Shown piece after piece: positions 8,184 through 15,919 of a stretch of DNA of 64,000 bases. The notes under the pieces are model-generated. The model had not been told where the DNA came from. It worked only from the letters and a program-made list of their open reading frames with translations, and did not search any database. Source of the stretch: Azospirillum ramasamyi (GTDB lineage Bacteria; Pseudomonadota; Alphaproteobacteria; Azospirillales; Azospirillaceae); contig NZ_CP029829.1 of NCBI RefSeq assembly GCF_003233655.1, positions 630,978 through 694,977 of the forward strand. Reading direction: 5' to 3'. Position numbers and translations under genes: made by a program. Position 1 is the stretch's first letter; every line of letters starts with the position of its first letter.

Positions 8184-9377
8184 TCAGCGCTGCTGCTGGT
8201 CGGCTTCTTCGGCCAAAGCGGCGATGGTGCGGGCCAGCAGCTTGATCTCGCTGCGGATCTCCTGCACCGCCTGGACGCGGCCGTTGGAGGATTCCTCGAC
8301 GATGCGGGCGAGATAGATGTCCATGTTGCGCAGATGCTGGCGCGAGGCATCATCGAAGCCGCCGCCCGCGGATTCCGCCAGCCGGTCGAGCAGGCTCTTC
8401 ACCTCCAGTTGGTTCTCGCCCAGCCGCAGTAGAAGTTGCTGCTCGGCCCGCATATGGTCGGTGAGGCTCGACAGCCGCTCGGTCAGCGCCATCAGGTTGG
8501 CGTTGGCGGCGCGCCGGCCTTCCTCGGCCGTAGCGACGGTGCGCTGCAGCGCGTCGAGGTTCTCCGCGGTCTGCTCCAGCAGGGCGGTCAGATAGGCCGA
8601 GGCCGCGTGGTCGCCCGACTCGAGCCCGCCGGCCGCGCCGCTCGACAGCCGCGTGGCGCTGGACAGCCAGTCCTCCAGATCCTGGAAGAAGCGGTTGTGG
8701 GCCTGGCTGGCCTGGAGTTCCAGGAAGCCCAGCACCAGCGAACCGGCGAGGCCGAACAGCGAGGAGGAGAAGGCCGTTCCCATGCCCACCAGCGGCGCTT
8801 CCAGCCCCTGCTGCAGATGGGAGAACATGGTGCCGACGTCGCCGCCCTGCACCGACAGGCTGCCGATGACGCCGCCCACCGACTGCACGGTGTGCAGCAG
8901 GCCCCAGAAGGTGCCGAGCAGGCCGAGGAAGATCAGCAGCCCGATCAGGTAGCGTGACAGCTCCCGCGATTCGTCCAGGCGCGAGGCGATGCCGTCAAGC
9001 AGCGAGCGCATCGACAGCGCCGACAGGGTCAGCCGGCCGCGCCGCTCGCCCAGCATGCGGGCCATCGGCGCCAGCAGCACCGGCTCCTGCAACGAGGCGG
9101 CGGGGACGCCGCTCTGGTACTGCTCCAGCCACGCCACTTCGGGGCGCAGCATCAGAACCTGGCGGAAGATGAAGGCGATGCCGGCCAGCAGCGTCGCCAG
9201 GATGACGCCGTTGAGCGGGGCGTTGTTGAGAAAGGCGGCGCGCAAGGCCGGGAACAGCAGTCCGCACACGGCACCGACCACCACCAGGAACAGGATCATC
9301 CGGGTCAGGAACCGCTCCGGGCGTGTCATGAGGGAGGATACCTCCAGCGGTCGGGTCGTCGGGGTTGTGGCGGTCAT
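8184..9377 (-). CDS. MotA/TolQ/ExbB-family proton-channel protein
   Basis: A 397-residue inner-membrane protein with four predicted helices (about residues 26-48, 54-77, 143-165 and 196-222). The third helix carries LGLLGTFWGLLHTV, matching the GLFGTVWGI motif of TolQ/ExbB. A cytoplasmic loop of about 65 residues separates helices 2 and 3, as in MotA. After helix 4 comes a long helical, probably coiled, cytoplasmic tail (about 225-397). With the MotB-like product of the next gene it should form an ion-conducting motor. It is distinct from the Tol-Pal TolQ at 31041. The same module occurs next to suhB in other alphaproteobacteria as far as I recall; its function is unsettled. Confidence 0.85.
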   Translation of the reverse strand: MTATTPTTRPLEVSSLMTRPERFLTRMILFLVVVGAVCGLLFPALRAAFLNNAPLNGVILATLLAGIAFIFRQVLMLRPEVAWLEQYQSGVPAASLQEPVLLAPMARMLGERRGRLTLSALSMRSLLDGIASRLDESRELSRYLIGLLIFLGLLGTFWGLLHTVQSVGGVIGSLSVQGGDVGTMFSHLQQGLEAPLVGMGTAFSSSLFGLAGSLVLGFLELQASQAHNRFFQDLEDWLSSATRLSSGAAGGLESGDHAASAYLTALLEQTAENLDALQRTVATAEEGRRAANANLMALTERLSSLTDHMRAEQQLLLRLGENQLEVKSLLDRLAESAGGGFDDASRQHLRNMDIYLARIVEESSNGRVQAVQEIRSEIKLLARTIAALAEEADQQQR

Positions 9378-9437
9378 GATGCTCCGAAGGGGTGTTCCGA
9401 TCAGACCTTGCCCAGGGATGGGGCCACGGGTGGAGCG

Positions 9438-10229
9438 CTACTCGTTCAAGAAGACTACATCGATCCGGTCGGGCGTTCCGCCTGCCTCGTCGAGTCCGAG
9501 CGCGCGGACATCGACGCGGCTGCTGCGGATGCCGAAGGCGGTCAGCCGCTCCCGCAGGGCCAGCGCCCGGGCGAGCGAGCGCTGCCGCGCCTCGCGCGCC
9601 GTGTCCGCGGTGCCGCTGGCGTAGGAGCGCAGCTGCAGACGGGCGGTGTCGCTAGCGCGCAGCCGCTCGACGATCCGGTCGACCGTGGCCTCCGCGTTAT
9701 CCGGCAGATTGGTGGCGTCGGCCGGGAACACAAGGCTCAAAACGCTCGAAGGTGGCAGTGCCGCCGCAGGAGGTGCCGCTTCCGGGGGAGGGGGCAGGGC
9801 CGCGGTGTCGGTCCGTGGCGAGGCCGGCTCGGTTTCCGGCGTCGGCGCGGTGGCGACGGCCGGGGCGGACGGCTCTGCCGGCTGGCCGGCAGGCGGCTGG
9901 GCCGGACCTTCGGTCAGTTCAGGCGGGGGAGGCGCTTCGAGCGGCTGCGGCAGGACGAGGCGCGGTGGCGCCTTGACGGCCGGCGGGGTGCGCAGGTTGG
10001 GGCGCGGCGGCACGGACAGCGGAACCGCGTTTTCCAGCGTCAGTCCGGCGGCGACCACCGCGTTCGCCGGAGCCGCATCCGCCGGAGCCGCCGCCGACAG
10101 GGCGGCAGGGTGCAGTGCCCAGGCCGCGCACAGCGCGGCGGCGACGGCACGGTGCTTGCGGTCGGCGTTTACCCAGCAGCCCAAAACGATGCGTCCCGTT
10201 AAACCCTTGTCAGGCAAACCATAGCCCAT
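9438..10229 (-). CDS. Exported OmpA-family protein with proline-rich linker
   Basis: About 263 residues. A signal-peptide-like segment (AVAAALCAAWALHPAALSAAA) follows a charged stretch. A long proline/alanine/glutamate-rich linker then runs to about residue 160, and a C-terminal OmpA-like domain contains VFPADATNLPDNAEATVDRI and AREARQRSLARALALRERL. It lies 60 bases upstream of the ExbB-like gene on the same strand and probably supplies a periplasmic, wall-binding component of that complex. ATG 10229 is one choice; TTG 10247 or GTG 10238 are possible. The OmpA arginine/aspartate pair is less classical than in Pal. Confidence 0.75.
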   Translation of the reverse strand: MGYGLPDKGLTGRIVLGCWVNADRKHRAVAAALCAAWALHPAALSAAAPADAAPANAVVAAGLTLENAVPLSVPPRPNLRTPPAVKAPPRLVLPQPLEAPPPPELTEGPAQPPAGQPAEPSAPAVATAPTPETEPASPRTDTAALPPPPEAAPPAAALPPSSVLSLVFPADATNLPDNAEATVDRIVERLRASDTARLQLRSYASGTADTAREARQRSLARALALRERLTAFGIRSSRVDVRALGLDEAGGTPDRIDVVFLNE

Positions 10230-10259
10230 CGATCGCACCAGCGACAACCGCTCTTCCGT

Positions 10260-10280
10260 CCCGCCCCGGTGCGGGGCGGG
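10260..10280. repeat. GC hairpin between suhB and the OmpA gene
   Basis: CCCGCCCCG (10260-10268) and CGGGGCGGG (10272-10280) form a perfect 9-bp stem with a 3-base loop between two co-oriented minus-strand genes. There is no T-run, so it may attenuate or stabilise the transcript rather than end it. Confidence 0.55.
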
Positions 10281-10313
10281 AGGGGGGCGGCCCGGCCGGT
10301 GCGGGCGCGGGGC

Positions 10314-11111
10314 TCAGCCCTTGGCGGACTTCAGCAGGCGGGCGACCGGAACCTGCAGGTGGCTGTTGGCGGCCAGCACGTTGCCGGTGAAGACCGGGTT
10401 GCGCCCGCCCTCGATCTCGCCGACGAAGCCGCCGGCCTCGGTGACCATCAGCACGCCGGCCGCACAGTCCCACGGAGCCAGCCCGCGTTCCCAATAGGCG
10501 TCGAATCGGCCGGCGGCGGTGTAGGCGAGGTCGAGCGAGGCGGCGCCGAATCGGCGGATGCCCGCGACCTCCTTCATCACCGCTTCCTGTTCCTTCAGGA
10601 AGGTGGCGTGGTCGCCGCGGCCCTTGAAGGGGATGCCGGTGGCCAGGACGCAGTCCTCGAGCCGGCGGCGTTCGGAGACGCGCAGGCGGGTGTGGTTGAC
10701 GAAGGCGCCGGCGCCCTTCTCGGCCCAGAACAGCTGGTCGCCGATGGGGGCGTAGATGACGCCGGCGACGATCTCGCCGTTGCGCTCGGCGGCGATGGAG
10801 ATCGCCCAGTGCGGCAGGCCGTGCAGGAAGTTGGTGGTGCCGTCGAGCGGATCGACGATCCAGCGCGCCTCGGCGTCGCTGCCCTTGGACGCGCCGCTCT
10901 CCTCCATCAGGAAGCCGAATTCGGGACGTGCCTTCTGCAGTTCCTCGCGCAGGGTGCGTTCGGCCTTCAGGTCGGCGGCGGACACGAAGTCGGACGGTCC
11001 CTTGCGCGACACCTGGAGGTGTTCGACCTCGCCGAAGTCGCGGACGAGACCCCGGGCGGCCTTTTCGGCGGCGCGGACCATGACGTTGATGAGAGCGGAG
11101 CGGGTGGCCAT
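10314..11111 (-). CDS. suhB: Inositol-1-monophosphatase family protein SuhB
   Basis: A 265-residue Mg-dependent phosphatase of the inositol monophosphatase family. Metal ligands are visible in EES (residues 70-72), DPLDGTTNFLHG (87-98) and the later APWDCAAG motif. E. coli SuhB also binds the transcription machinery at rRNA operons; whether this one does is unknown. ATG 11111 is chosen because the family begins here (MATRSALINVMVRAAEKAAR); the frame is open upstream. It follows efp by 97 bases on the same strand, so efp, suhB and the OmpA/ExbB/MotB-like genes may form one operon. Confidence 0.92.
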   Translation of the reverse strand: MATRSALINVMVRAAEKAARGLVRDFGEVEHLQVSRKGPSDFVSAADLKAERTLREELQKARPEFGFLMEESGASKGSDAEARWIVDPLDGTTNFLHGLPHWAISIAAERNGEIVAGVIYAPIGDQLFWAEKGAGAFVNHTRLRVSERRRLEDCVLATGIPFKGRGDHATFLKEQEAVMKEVAGIRRFGAASLDLAYTAAGRFDAYWERGLAPWDCAAGVLMVTEAGGFVGEIEGGRNPVFTGNVLAANSHLQVPVARLLKSAKG

Positions 11112-11208
11112 GGGTGTTGGTGTACCGTTTGATGCAGGAACCAGAAAACAATACACCGGCCTCCGCGCTTGGCGAAGACCGGTGATGGCAGAACGCAGCT
11201 GGGAAGGA

Positions 11209-11775
11209 TCAGTCCTTCGCGCGCTCGACATACTCGCCGGTGGCGGTATCGACGACCACGCGGGTCCCGGCCTCGATGTGCGGCGGAACCAGGATCGACA
11301 CGCCGTTCTCCAGCTTGGCCGGCTTGTAGGAGGAGGAGGCGGTCTGCCCCTTCACCACCGGGTCGGATTCGGTGATCGTCAGCGTGACCTTGCCGGGGAT
11401 CTCGACGCCCAGCGGCGAGCCTTCATGGCTCTGCACGGTGACTTCCATGCCGTCCTGCAGGAAGACGGCCGGGTCGCCGATGATGTCGCGCGGGATGGTG
11501 ACCTGCTCGAAGCTTTCCTTGTCCATGAAGGTGAAGCTGTCACCTTCGGCGAAGAGGAAGGTCATCTCATGCTCGTCCAGGCGTGCGCGCTCAACGGTCT
11601 CCTGGGTGCGGAACCGCTCGGTCGACTTGTTGCCGGTGCGAACGTCCTTCATTTCCAGCTGGATGAAGGCGCCGCCCTTGCCGGGCTGCACGATGGCGGT
11701 TTTGGTGATGACCCAGAGCTTACCGTTGTGCTCCAGCACATGGCCGGGGCGCATCGTGTTGGCGTTGACCTTCAT
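11209..11775 (-). CDS. efp: Translation elongation factor P
   Basis: A 188-residue factor that rescues ribosomes stalled at polyproline. The three-domain OB fold is complete: an N-terminal KOW-like domain, a middle OB domain and a C-terminal OB domain with the family signature around GVSILVPPHIEAGTRVVVDT. The tip loop QPGKGGAF carries Lys33, equivalent to E. coli Lys34, the site lysylated by EpmA. The divergent neighbour at 12178 encodes that ligase, which agrees with a lysine-type (not rhamnosyl-arginine) EF-P. The polyproline tracts of TolA in this window are obvious clients. Confidence 0.97.
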   Translation of the reverse strand: MKVNANTMRPGHVLEHNGKLWVITKTAIVQPGKGGAFIQLEMKDVRTGNKSTERFRTQETVERARLDEHEMTFLFAEGDSFTFMDKESFEQVTIPRDIIGDPAVFLQDGMEVTVQSHEGSPLGVEIPGKVTLTITESDPVVKGQTASSSYKPAKLENGVSILVPPHIEAGTRVVVDTATGEYVERAKD

Positions 11776-12177
11776 GGCGTACTCGTGAATTCCAGAATCG
11801 GGGCGGCGCGGACCCTACCAGCTTGACCGCCCATAGGCAACGGCGCGGAACGGTAATGGCGCGCGATCCGGGCGATTGACGGACGATTCTTCGGCGAATC
11901 GGCGCGGTCAGTTTAGAATAGCTCTAGCAACGCGACGTTTGAAACGCTTTCGCCGGCCCTGTTCACTGTTCCAATCGCCCTGGTCGCCTCGGCCGCGCCC
12001 CTTTCGGCCGGCGACGGGCCGAGCTTACCACGGCGCGGCGGCCGGCGGTAAGCGGGGCCGGCAAAACCGCGGGCAGGGAGGGTCGGCTGTGACCAATGGC
12101 CAGCCGGCTTGAGTACGCCGCCCGTGGGTGTTCTGATGGGCGGGCACCCCTTTCGACTTTACAGAAGAGCGCGCCGC
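11776..12177. other. Divergent intergenic region efp-epmA
   Basis: About 400 bases without a supported gene; the short open frames here lack family resemblance. It must hold the outward promoters of efp (minus) and epmA (plus). Around 11876-11950 it is less GC-rich (CAGTTTAGAATAGCTCTAGC), which may mark a promoter, but no clear pair of boxes could be fixed. Confidence 0.5.
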
Positions 12178-13242
12178 ATGCCCGCCAACCGATCCACAGA
12201 GCTTCCCCCCTGGCATCCCGAGGCGCTGGCCCGGCGCCGGCCCTATCTGGCGGCGCGCGGCCGGGTGCTGAACGCCGTCCGCCGCGTGTTCGAGGAGCTT
12301 GCCTTCGTCGAGGTGGACACGCCGGCCCTGCAGGTATCGCCGGGCATGGAGCCGCATCTCCAGGCCTTCGCCACCGAGTTGCGGGGCCCCCATCCGGACG
12401 ACCGCCGGCCTCTCTACCTGCACACCAGCCCGGAATTCGCCATGAAGAAGCTGCTGGTCGCGGGCGTGCCGCGGCTGTGGCAGTTGGCGCATGTCTACCG
12501 CAACGGCGAAAGGTCGGGTACCCACGCGCCGGAATTCTCGATGCTGGAATGGTATCGCGCGGGCGACGGCTACCGGACCCTGATCCAGGATTGCCAGGAC
12601 CTGCTGCGCGCCGGGGCGGAAGCGGGCGGGCGGCGGAGCTTCTCGTTCCGCGGCATGACCTGCGATCCCTTTGGAGCGTGGCGGGTGCTGACCGTACCGG
12701 ATGCGTTTCGGGACTATGCCGGCATCGACCTGATGGCGACCTATGACGGCAGCCACGACCCCGATCCGGCTGCCCTGGCGGCGGAAGCCACGCGCATCGG
12801 CATCGCGCCGCATCACGGCGACCGCTGGGAGGACATCGTCTTCCGCATCATGTTCGACCGGATCGAGCCGCATCTGGGCGACGGCGTGCCCTGCGTGCTG
12901 ACCGACTATCCGCTGTGCATGGCGGCGCTGTCGCGGCCGAAGCCGGAGGATCCGCGGCTGGCCGAACGGTTCGAGCTGTATGCCTGCGGCCTGGAACTGG
13001 CGAACGCCTTCGGCGAGCTGACCGACCCGGCGGTGCAGCGCGCCCGCTTCGAGGCCGACATGGAACTGAAGCAACGGCTGTACGGCGAGCGCTTCCCGGT
13101 GGACGAGGATTTCCTGGCTGCGCTGGAGCATGGCATGCCGCAGAGCAGCGGAATCGCCATGGGCTTCGACCGGCTGGCGATGCTGTGCAGCGGCGCCGAG
13201 AGCATCGAACAGGTGCTGTGGCTGCCGGTGGCGGGGGTTTGA
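12178..13242 (+). CDS. epmA: EF-P beta-lysine ligase EpmA (LysRS paralogue)
   Basis: A 354-residue class II aminoacyl-tRNA-synthetase-like enzyme (also called PoxA, GenX or YjeA) that attaches (R)-beta-lysine to EF-P. It has the LysRS catalytic core but lacks the N-terminal anticodon-binding domain. Motif 2 is QLAHVYRNGERSGTHAPEFS and motif 3 is GIAMGFDRLAML near the C-terminus. VDTPALQVSPGMEPHLQAF is typical of EpmA. ATG 12178 is used; an earlier TTG at 12109 is in frame but poorly supported. It is divergent from efp. The mutase EpmB that makes beta-lysine is not in this window. Confidence 0.93.
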   Translation: MPANRSTELPPWHPEALARRRPYLAARGRVLNAVRRVFEELAFVEVDTPALQVSPGMEPHLQAFATELRGPHPDDRRPLYLHTSPEFAMKKLLVAGVPRLWQLAHVYRNGERSGTHAPEFSMLEWYRAGDGYRTLIQDCQDLLRAGAEAGGRRSFSFRGMTCDPFGAWRVLTVPDAFRDYAGIDLMATYDGSHDPDPAALAAEATRIGIAPHHGDRWEDIVFRIMFDRIEPHLGDGVPCVLTDYPLCMAALSRPKPEDPRLAERFELYACGLELANAFGELTDPAVQRARFEADMELKQRLYGERFPVDEDFLAALEHGMPQSSGIAMGFDRLAMLCSGAESIEQVLWLPVAGV

Positions 13243-13286
13243 GGGGTGCAGACGGCTGAAAGCCTTTGGAAATTATAGGTATGCTT

Positions 13287-13352
13287 CCCCTCACCCCAAC
13301 CCCTCTCCCGCAAGGGGAGAGGGGCTTCCGCAATGGACGGGAGAGGGTGAGG
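13287..13352. repeat. CCCTC-type palindromic repeat, nested copy
   Basis: An inner stem CCCCTCTCCC (13300-13309) pairs with GGGAGAGGGG (13315-13324), and outer arms CCTCACCC (13289-13296) pair with GGGTGAGG (13345-13352). It lies between the convergent epmA and fadL genes, where it can serve as a bidirectional terminator. It is the most complete solo copy of the repeat that flanks the DUF559 cassette at 28.2-28.7 kb. Confidence 0.8.
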
Positions 13353-13356
13353 TTTC

Positions 13357-14691
13357 TTAGAACGTGAACTTCGCCTGCAGGCCGATCAGGTCGATGCTGT
13401 TCTTGTACTCGGCGGTCAGGTTGCCGCGGCCGGCCTCGGGGCCGGTCAGGTCGTCGGTCAGGTTGACCGAGGCCTTCGGCACGAAGACGTGGGAGTAGGC
13501 GGCGTCGACCCGCAGGCTGTCGGTCACCTGATAGCCGGCGCCGACCGACACCCAGTAACGGTTCTGCTCCGGGATACGGGGCGTGCGGAACTCGACGTCG
13601 ACCGCACCCTTGTCGAAGGCGATGCCGCCGCGCAGCGTCAGCTTGTCGGTCACCTTGTAGGATGTGCCGAGCGCGTAATACCAGGTGTCCTTCCAGTGCT
13701 CCTCGGTCACGGAGGTGAGCGCCGGATTGGCGATGTTGACGCGAAGCTCCTTGAAGCGCGACCAGTTGGTCCACTGCACGTCGGCCATCACCGCCCAGCG
13801 GTCGTTCACCTCGTGGTACAGGCCGAGGGAGGCGATTTCCGGCGTGATCAGGTCGGCGTTGGCGCTCTGCGAGGGCAGGGCGCCGGCCAGCGCCGGCGGC
13901 AGCCCGGTGAAGGAGATGTTGCCTTTCAGCGTGTGCTTGACCGCCGAGCGGTAGCCGACGCCGATGCGCGTTCCCTTCATCGGCTCGATCAGGGCGCCCA
14001 GCGAGACGCCCCAGCCCCAATCGTCGCCGGTCACGTCGCTCTTGACGTCGAGCGCGCCCGGACGGCCGAGACGGCTGGCGCCGAAGTCCGACGACTGCGA
14101 CAGCTTGGCCTTGGCGTACTGGATCTGCACGCCGCCGCCGATGGTGATCATCGGGTTGATCCGGTACGACACCGTCGGCACGAAATTATAGGTGCGCAGG
14201 TCGGAACGGATGCCGTGATAGCGGCCGATCCAACTGTCGCCGTAATCGGTGACGAGACCCCAGGGACCGTTGGCGGACAGGCCGACCTTCAGGTCGTCGT
14301 TGATGGAATAGACGAAATAGCCGGCCGGGACGATGGCGTCCTGCGCGATGTCGCCGGGTGAGGCGTTGCCGCTGATCGCGGTGCCGCCCAGCTGCCGGGC
14401 GCGGGTGGCGCTGGCGCTTTCGACCTTGGACTTCACGATGATGCCGGTGGCGGTCTGCACCGCCTCGATCCCGGAGACCAGACCCATCGTCGCCGGATTG
14501 TAATACATGGAGCTGGCATCGCCGTTGCCGCCGGCGGTCACGCCGGCATAGGCGGTGCCCTGGCCCGAAACGCTCTGCTCCTTCAGCGCAAAACCGGCGG
14601 CGAACGCTGTGGAGGCGGTCGCGATCGGTGCGGTCACCGCAAGGGCGGCAGCGGCGGTCATCAGGCGTGTCCTGAGCGTCATCGGAGACAT
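13357..14691 (-). CDS. FadL/OMPP1/TodX-family outer-membrane porin
   Basis: A 444-residue outer-membrane beta-barrel for hydrophobic compounds such as long-chain fatty acids. A signal peptide (LMTAAAALAVTAPIATASTAFA) is followed directly by the FadL N-terminal hatch motif AGFALKEQSVSGQGTAYAG with ASSMYYNPA. The body is rich in alternating beta strands, and the C-terminus ends in phenylalanine (LQAKFTF), the usual BAM recognition signal. ATG 14691 gives a normal signal peptide; the frame is open to 14802 but those residues are unlikely. Substrate specificity cannot be read from sequence. Confidence 0.92.
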   Translation of the reverse strand: MSPMTLRTRLMTAAAALAVTAPIATASTAFAAGFALKEQSVSGQGTAYAGVTAGGNGDASSMYYNPATMGLVSGIEAVQTATGIIVKSKVESASATRARQLGGTAISGNASPGDIAQDAIVPAGYFVYSINDDLKVGLSANGPWGLVTDYGDSWIGRYHGIRSDLRTYNFVPTVSYRINPMITIGGGVQIQYAKAKLSQSSDFGASRLGRPGALDVKSDVTGDDWGWGVSLGALIEPMKGTRIGVGYRSAVKHTLKGNISFTGLPPALAGALPSQSANADLITPEIASLGLYHEVNDRWAVMADVQWTNWSRFKELRVNIANPALTSVTEEHWKDTWYYALGTSYKVTDKLTLRGGIAFDKGAVDVEFRTPRIPEQNRYWVSVGAGYQVTDSLRVDAAYSHVFVPKASVNLTDDLTGPEAGRGNLTAEYKNSIDLIGLQAKFTF

Positions 14692-14921
14692 AGTTCCTTC
14701 CCCAAATTGTGTTGTTGACGCATTGATACACAAAGTGACGCTTACGTAAAGAGCCGGCCACCACTTTTTGTTGGACGCACAAGCAGTGTTGCGGCCCTGC
14801 ATCGGCGCTGTAAGCCGGAAAGGGGAAACAGCCGCAAGGCTGCACCACCGGCGGGAGTGGGAACTCCGGCCATGGTGCAGGCATGCGGTTGAATTTATTC
14901 CGTGATTTCAGTGAGTAGAAA
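14692..14921. promoter_or_regulatory. Upstream region of the FadL gene
   Basis: The stretch 14700-14770 is clearly more AT-rich than its surroundings and contains the palindrome TTACGTAA near 14744. It is the likely promoter/operator zone of the FadL-type gene. No specific regulator site is recognised. Confidence 0.35.
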
Positions 14922-14941
14922 GCGCCGGCGAAGCCCGGCGC
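14922..14941 (-). terminator. Probable terminator of the TSUP transporter gene
   Basis: GCGCCGG (14922-14928) pairs with CCGGCGC (14935-14941). Read on the minus strand, the hairpin follows the transporter stop codon and is followed by CTTTCT. The T-run is short, so it is a modest terminator. Confidence 0.5.
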
Positions 14942-14942
14942 G

Positions 14943-15749
14943 TCAGGCGGCCAAGGCGACCGCGGCGGCGAAGATCTCGCGCAGGATGTTGTTCTCGTCG
15001 CTCCACACCAGTTTGACGGTGATGACGATGGAAGCGACAACCAGCATCGGACGCACGACTCGGGCGCCGTTGCGGATCACCATATGGGCGCCGAGCTGGG
15101 CGCCGATGTATTGGCCGACCCCCATCAGCAGCCCCACCGTCCAAAGCACATGGCCGCCAACGATGAAGAACAGCAGCGACGCCACGTTGCTGGTCAGGTT
15201 CAGCACCTTGGTGTGGGCGGTCGCCTTGCGCAGGTTGTAGCCGAGCAGCGAGACGAAGGCGATGGCGAAGAAGGTGCCGGTGCCCGGCCCGAAGAAACCG
15301 TCGTAGAAGCCGATACCGGTGCCGATGCTGAGCGCGAAGGCATGCTCGCCGATGCGCTGCTGGGCGTCGACATCGCCGGCCTTGGGCGACAGCAGCAGGT
15401 AGAGGGCGATGCCGATCAGCAGGATCGGGATGACGTCGCGCAGGAAGCTGGGATCCAGCATCTGCACCAGCGTGGCGCCGGCGCCGGCGCCGACGAAGGT
15501 GCAGAGGATCATCGTCCGCATCGACGCCGGATTGACCTCGCCGCGTCGGACGAACTTGATGGTGGCGGACAGCGAACCGAAGCTGGATTGCAGCTTGCCG
15601 GTGGCCAGCGCCTCGGCGGGGGACAGACCGGCGGCCAGCAGGGCCGGAATGGTCAGCAGGCCGCCGCCGCCGGCGATGGAATCGACGAAGCCGGCCAGCA
15701 GGCCGACGGCGAACAGGATGCCCAGAGCCTCGGGCGTCAGAAGATCCAT
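14943..15749 (-). CDS. TSUP (TauE/SafE, DUF81) family membrane transporter
   Basis: A 268-residue inner-membrane protein with about eight hydrophobic helices and the internal two-fold repeat of the TSUP family. GLLAGFVDSIAGGGGLLTIP near the N-terminus and GFYDGFFGPGTGTFFAIAF in the second half are family signatures. Members export sulfite, sulfoacetate or related organic anions. ATG 15749 is preferred. The longer frame from 15836 would translate a palindromic intergenic repeat (15809-15826), which argues against it. The substrate is not predictable here and neighbouring genes give no hint. Confidence 0.88.
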   Translation of the reverse strand: MDLLTPEALGILFAVGLLAGFVDSIAGGGGLLTIPALLAAGLSPAEALATGKLQSSFGSLSATIKFVRRGEVNPASMRTMILCTFVGAGAGATLVQMLDPSFLRDVIPILLIGIALYLLLSPKAGDVDAQQRIGEHAFALSIGTGIGFYDGFFGPGTGTFFAIAFVSLLGYNLRKATAHTKVLNLTSNVASLLFFIVGGHVLWTVGLLMGVGQYIGAQLGAHMVIRNGARVVRPMLVVASIVITVKLVWSDENNILREIFAAAVALAA

Positions 15750-15808
15750 GATATTGGGGAAGTCCAGGTGATCGGCCGAGCGTCCGGCCGGGTAATCGGC
15801 CGGCTTAA

Positions 15809-15826
15809 AGCGAATTTGCATTCGCT
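15809..15826. repeat. Palindromic hairpin, AGCGAAT type
   Basis: AGCGAAT (15809-15815) pairs with ATTCGCT (15820-15826) with a 4-base loop. It resembles a degenerate version of the larger palindrome at 15898-15919 and lies before the TSUP gene. Confidence 0.6.
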
Positions 15827-15879
15827 CTGGATTCATATGACCTCATTCGCCGGTCGGGCCTCGGCCGCATGAGCGGCCG

Positions 15880-15919
15880 GGACCGCCGTCGCGGTCCAAA
15901 GCGGATTGCAATCCGCTTT
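15880..15919. repeat. Two adjacent perfect palindromes between thiE and the TSUP gene
   Basis: GGACCGC (15880-15886) pairs with GCGGTCC (15891-15897). Directly after it, a 22-base perfect palindrome (15898-15919, half-site AAAGCGGATTG) needs no loop. They sit exactly after the thiE stop codon on the minus strand, so they probably shape the 3' end of the fba-thiE transcript. The 22-base element looks like a dispersed intergenic repeat. Confidence 0.7.

Noticed and set aside
6752..10229. Zorya anti-phage system
   Set aside because: A MotA/MotB-like pair is present, but no ZorC, ZorD or ZorE-type gene is adjacent, and the neighbours are housekeeping genes (suhB, efp).
15750..15836. Longer N-terminus (29 more residues) for the TSUP transporter
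   Set aside because: It would translate a palindromic intergenic repeat and adds a polar segment absent from the family.
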